From Pezicula radicicola (lineage: Eukaryota; Ascomycota; Leotiomycetes; Helotiales; Dermateaceae), in assembly GCA_003008705.1 (NCBI GenBank), contig PDUO01000077.1, forward strand, positions 66,751 to 130,750: 64,000 nt of DNA. Reading direction: 5' to 3'. The first letter of the stretch is position 1, and the number at the start of each line of letters is the position of its first letter. Made by a program: the position numbers and the translations under genes. Positions 59,792-64,000 of the stretch are shown here, one piece after another. The notes beneath the pieces are model-generated. The model was not told the origin of the DNA. It ran no database searches and saw nothing but the letters and a program-made list of their open reading frames with translations.

Positions 59792-62039
59792 GATGTGGAG
59801 GATGAGTCAGGGTATATTCTTGGGAGACCAGTCAATTCTTACCAGCTTGATGCTGAGAAGAGGTGGAATGGAAATTGATGGGTCTTGTCTACCAGAAGAA
59901 AGGACGAAGCAGACCTTACCTCAGTCGCCAGCTTTTGGAAATTAATTTCTCGAAGCTATCCTCAAAGTCGTCCTCGAACGCGAGGTTTTATCACCGCACA
60001 AGGCTATGGAGTTAGTATCGAGGTGGCTTTGGCCATGATCTCAGCATCCACGGATTCAAGTTGGCAACGGTGTGCAGTTCTATAATAACGTGCATTGATG
60101 TCGGGTTTCTTCGGCGCTGTTAAATGCATTATCCTTCTGGAGGACGCAGGATATTACCTTTTGATACGGGGCTTATCCTTTCCATGTTTGTTTCACTAGC
60201 GAGCAGGATCTTGGATTATGTGCTGAGCGACTCGGAGCGAGCGCGCGAGTGTCTTTGCCTTTGTATCATTTACCTTGTACTGAGGATTCACTTGTTTGTT
60301 TTACTACCTATTATTCTTTTTTCAATTTTGCCTACCTATGTACCTCCATTGTATAATATCTCTCTCTCTTTCTCTGTCTCTCGGTCCGAATAGCTACGGA
60401 ATACAGTACAGCACAGTACATGAGCATGTAAATAGCAGTTCATATCATAGCGTTGTTTTTGCTGACTCGGTTGAGTATATAGTTTTTGGATACCTCCGTA
60501 CCCGACCTTTTCAAATCTACAAGTGTAATTGGCCATGTTTTATTTTTTTCGCATTTTTGAGGAGTGTTCTGTTTTGAAACGACCTTGACTATTGTTCGCA
60601 AGGGATTGATTCGTTTACGAGTCAGCATTATTTTTAGTCTTGAGGATGCGTAAAGTTTGTGCGGTATATAGACTCTGTAACCTTATTTGAGGATAGAAGC
60701 GTACTTTCCGCTCTGGTCTTCTGTTCTTATCTTTTCACTACTTAGTACACTTTAAAGGTATTTTAAGAATATTCATGTATATCCTTTTGAACTAAAATGT
60801 CTGGTAGTCGACACGGACGTGCGTCTGTATCTCTGTACCTTCCCCTATTTTAAGCGAAAATAACCGAACTCCTGGCCCAAACCTCATCAATCCTATCTCT
60901 CTTTCCCTATCTCTACTAACTTTATCGTCACTTTTATAGTTTTTATAGATGGTATTTCCCTGGTATTTCCGCAACCTAAACTCCATTCTAAGTCAAATAC
61001 ATTATCGCTTTGTCGGAATAGATGAGCCTCAATATTGATAGATACACAATCAGCACGGCACCATAATATAAGGAACCCCCCCCCCTTTGTTTTCTCTTCT
61101 TTTTAGCATATGGAAAAGCTAAAAAGTATACGCACAGGACAAACCATTTAGACTAACGATATCAAGTTCACTGAATAAAAAAAGGAATATTTCAACATTT
61201 CAATTAACTAGAAATTCTCCATAAAGTCTTCTTGTTATGGATTCGGATTCGTAACGTCGGTTAGCCGCGCATTTGCGATAATTGTCTGCTCAGCTAAGAG
61301 TTGTGGCATACTTTATAGTTGCTTGAAACATATTCCATCCTTTCTCCTACTAGATCGTGTCACTAGTAAAGTGATACATAACAAAGACGGACTCAATGGT
61401 CTCAGGGCGAAGCTAATAACTTGTGTTAGCCAGAATAGGAAATCCGAATTGATGTCCTGGTTCAATATCGGTTTCATCCGTCCAATTACAAGAGCCTTGA
61501 GATTCATATGGGCATTGATTAACATAGAAGGTCTCAGGCATGATACGAAGGACAAGTTCATTTGTATTGAGCCTGGTCCAAGCGTTTTGGCTGTGAAATG
61601 GATTGATTTGTGAGAGGAAACGCTTGGACCAGGCTCAATACAAATGAACTTGTCCTTCGTATCGCTTGCTGTGCTTAGTAAGCCCATACGTACCTCTCGG
61701 TGATTTCACCGCCCTTTGATCTCCCTCGGTAATCTTGCCGTGCGCAGTCCTTAGTAAATTCAAGTTTAGCCGAGCGGAAAAACAACACCCCAGGGAGAAG
61801 AGATACTTACTCTACCGAGTAGGCAGTTGAAGTTAAAATGTTATTCAGTCTTGGCCTCATACTTAGAGTTGTGAAATCATTCGGTGGGCCATCCTGAGCC
61901 TAGTCTGGGGCCGCGGGTCAGCGGGGTTCCCCAGGTTATTGATATCACGAATAAAACAACTTCTTGGCCCGAATCTACACAACGCCAAATCCCATGCTTC
62001 AAAAAGTACAATTGGTCATTATCCTAAATCTACATCAAG
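59792..62039. other. gene-free region
   Basis: Contains the 3' end of the receptor gene, a CT-rich run near 60360-60380, a C-rich run at about 61079-61085 and the large inverted repeat. No gene is supportable. Confidence 0.5.
61542..61663. repeat. perfect 46-bp inverted repeat with 30-bp loop
   Basis: Arm 61542-61587 begins GATACGAAGGACAAGTTCAT and arm 61618-61663 is its exact reverse complement. All 46 positions pair. The loop is 61588-61617. Pairing stops abruptly at both ends. Transcription would give a long stable hairpin. There is no transposase or terminal-repeat context. Confidence 0.95.
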
Positions 62040-64000
62040 ATGTCAAAAGCTAGCCACATTAAAAAGATCAAGAGGTAAGTCAAGCCGTCGCCATGCTCCG
62101 GTTCCTTTGTAGATGAAGCTGATTTTCTAAATAGTAACAGCGATGAAAAGTCTCCAAGTGCTACGAAAGATGACGGATCTATACACCGCCAGTCCAACGC
62201 TGAACATGGTTGGCAAAGTATAGCTGACTTGACTAATAATGTCACCGGAGAGTTTGTGCCCCACTCAGCAACTATTGGAAGGCATCTGACTAGTCTAGAA
62301 TTAAGAATCCTCTTGCTGGCGTGCCAAAAGTCGATCTTCTCCGGGACGTGGAAAATTATGCAAGCGAGCACCAGTTGATGGATGCTCTACCTATTCTCAA
62401 GAAAGGTGCTCTCGTAGCACAGGATCCAGCTGGTTTCGAAACTCTCGAGGAACTTAATGAGGAGGACCGCGAATTTTTGCGCAACGAAATATTACACAAA
62501 TGGAGACATTCAAAGCAGCTTTACGATATTTTTGAACTCCATCAGCGCTGCAATTCAGGGATGGGACTAGACTGGTTCGAATGGAGCTAACCTATCATTC
62601 CCCCAGAGCTTTGGAATTGCGGATACTGGCTCAGGTGAATCCTTCGGTACGTGTGAGAAGAACGCTTGGATCACTGGCGCAATTAACTCTGCTCCGTACA
62701 TGGCCATCTCTTTGTTGTAAGTTTCTACGCCTTCTCTAGGCTCTGATAGTTACTAACTGCATAGTGCATGCTGGCTCTCAGATCCTGTCAACGATCTCAT
62801 TGGGAGAAGGGGAACTATTTTCTTAGGGGCTATCTTTAGTTTGTTTAGTCCAATTGGACAAGCAGTTTCCCAGACATGACCTCAAATTTTGGTATGCCGA
62901 ATCTTACTCGGAATCGGAATGGGTCTCAAGGAAGTGACCGTATCGGTCTTCTCTGCTGAGAACTCTCCTGCAAATATCCGTGGAGCTCTTACTATGTCTT
63001 GGCAACTCTGGGCTGCATTCGGAACTATGCTAGGTTTCTCTGCGAATCTTGACGTCGCCAATACTGGAGATATAGCTAGCTTGGCGACTACAGTTTAAGT
63101 TACATTCATCCTGGCTATACCATTATTGATCGGCGTGTAATTCACCCCAGACTCACCTCGCTGGTTGATCAAAAAGAATAAACATGCCAAAGCTTATAGG
63201 TCCCTTCTTAGGCTTCGAAATTCTCCACTACAGGCTGCAAGGGATCTTTACTACATTCATGCACAGCTAGTGGCAGAAGAACTACTACTTGAGGAGGAAG
63301 GATTCTCAAAAACGGATAACTTCTTCAGCCGGTTTATTGAATTGTTCACTGTTCCTCGAATCCGACGGGCAACTCAAGCTTCCGGTATAATAATGATAGC
63401 GCAGCAGATGTGCGGCAGTAAGTTACTATTTCTCACTTTACCTTTTCTATTCTTTCGAGACCAAGAAACTAACTATCCTCGTTTAGTAAACATAATTTCG
63501 TTCTACTCTTCGACAATCCTTAGTCAAACTGGAGCCTCGAATATCACAGCCCTGCTTGTATCCTGAGGTTTCGGCATGACTATGTTCGTATTCGCCATTC
63601 CCGCTCTCTATACCATCGACACCTGGGGACGACGAACACTCCTCTTCACGTTTCCAAACATGTGCTGGACACTACTTGCAGCCGGCATATCATTCTACAT
63701 TTCTGAAAGCAGCAAATGCTCACCTCGGCCTCATCGCGCTATTTATCTTTGTATTTGATGCGTTTTACAGCCCGGGAGAAGGACCATGCGCCTTTGTCTA
63801 TTCTTCCGAGGTCTTCCCCCTCTCACACCGCGAAATCAGTATGTCATGAGCAGTAGCGACGAATAATTCCTGGGCTGCAGTTCTATCACTCACCTTTCCA
63901 CGCTTACTTCGTGCTTTCAAGCCTCAAGGAGCATTTGGTTTCTACGCTGGGCTAAATATATTGGCCTTGATTGCTATATTTCTCTTCATGCCGGAAACAA
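62040..64000 (+). pseudogene. MFS sugar-transporter (hexose/alpha-glucoside type) pseudogene, runs off the right edge
   Basis: The order of a fungal sugar porter is nearly complete: NPLAGVPKVDLLRDVENYA (62315), SFGTCEKNAWITGAINSAPYMA, a TM2-3 region, [56 protein letters not shown] and [10 protein letters not shown]. It cannot be translated. There is a frame shift near 62300 and another near 62530. Stops fall in conserved positions: TAG 62568-62570 (in GWDxTGSNGANLSFP), TGA 62877-62879, TAA 63138-63140, TGA 63564-63566 and TGA 63847-63849. At least two of the TGAs stand where relatives have Trp. The start region (ATG 62040, donor GTAAGT) is recognisable. Confidence 0.85.

Noticed and set aside
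62571..62590. GGTTCGA box considered as a tRNA T-arm
   Set aside because: It falls inside the sugar-transporter coding relic, and no acceptor stem or anticodon arm can be folded around it.
62040..64000. Repeat-induced point mutation as the cause of the transporter's decay
   Set aside because: The TGG to TGA changes are not in the preferred CpA/TpG context, and frame shifts are also present. Transition bias alone does not establish RIP.

Overview
This window is nuclear DNA from a filamentous ascomycete (Pezizomycotina). Nearly every gene is broken by short introns of about 45-130 bp with GT...AG borders. Zn2Cys6 regulators, PTH11-type receptors, Clr5-ankyrin proteins, NB-ARC relics and DHA-type MFS pumps are typical of that group. 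A leotiomycete is my best guess, from the general look of the protein families only. I saw no rRNA, tRNA, CRISPR or intact transposon. All exon coordinates below were worked out by hand from reading-frame phase, splice-site motifs and remembered family conservation, not from aligned transcripts.

Layout. 1-13.2 kb is gene-poor and repeat-rich. It holds a two-exon unknown gene between two degenerate ~18-bp satellites (2.3-3.0 kb), a berberine-bridge-type FAD oxidase with an unclear 5' end (4.2-5.6 kb), relic repeats (8.9-9.6 kb), an odd Cys/His zinc-repeat ORF split by a +1 frame change (9.8-10.8 kb), the housekeeping gene DPM1 (11.3-12.1 kb) and a SnoaL-like protein (12.6-13.2 kb). At 14.3-16.6 kb a ten-exon TAP/S33-type secreted hydrolase appears to have lost its catalytic Ser and His. 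17.0-25.1 kb looks like a small metabolic cluster: a PhyH dioxygenase diverges from an NCS1 nucleobase-type permease, followed by a Zn2Cys6 regulator and a DUF1445 hydro-lyase/D-glutamate-cyclase-like enzyme.

25.7-26.4 kb is an NB-ARC relic and 27.6-29.5 kb a DHA2 MFS pump. 29.6-33.7 kb is a zinc-acquisition locus: a ZIP transporter with a secreted-side array of CHxH...C modules, divergently paired with a Pra1/Asp f 2 zincophore-type protein that ends in the same motif. The ~1 kb between them carries four ACCT(T/C)GA sites like zinc-responsive elements. 34.6-36.9 kb is a nine-exon DHA1 MFS transporter. 37.8-41.7 kb is a 1,260-residue Clr5-ankyrin protein.

42-48 kb is decayed sequence around a MYND-SET pseudogene with related GCGGAAGC-rich repeats on either side. 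48.7-52.3 kb has two divergent SDR oxidoreductases, followed by a C2H2 + Zn2Cys6 regulator (52.3-54.8 kb) with an awkward splice in its zinc cluster. 54.8-58.4 kb holds no intact gene. A PTH11-like seven-TM receptor lies at 58.4-59.8 kb. Beyond it are a perfect 46-bp inverted repeat (61.5-61.7 kb) and an MFS sugar-transporter pseudogene running off the right edge.
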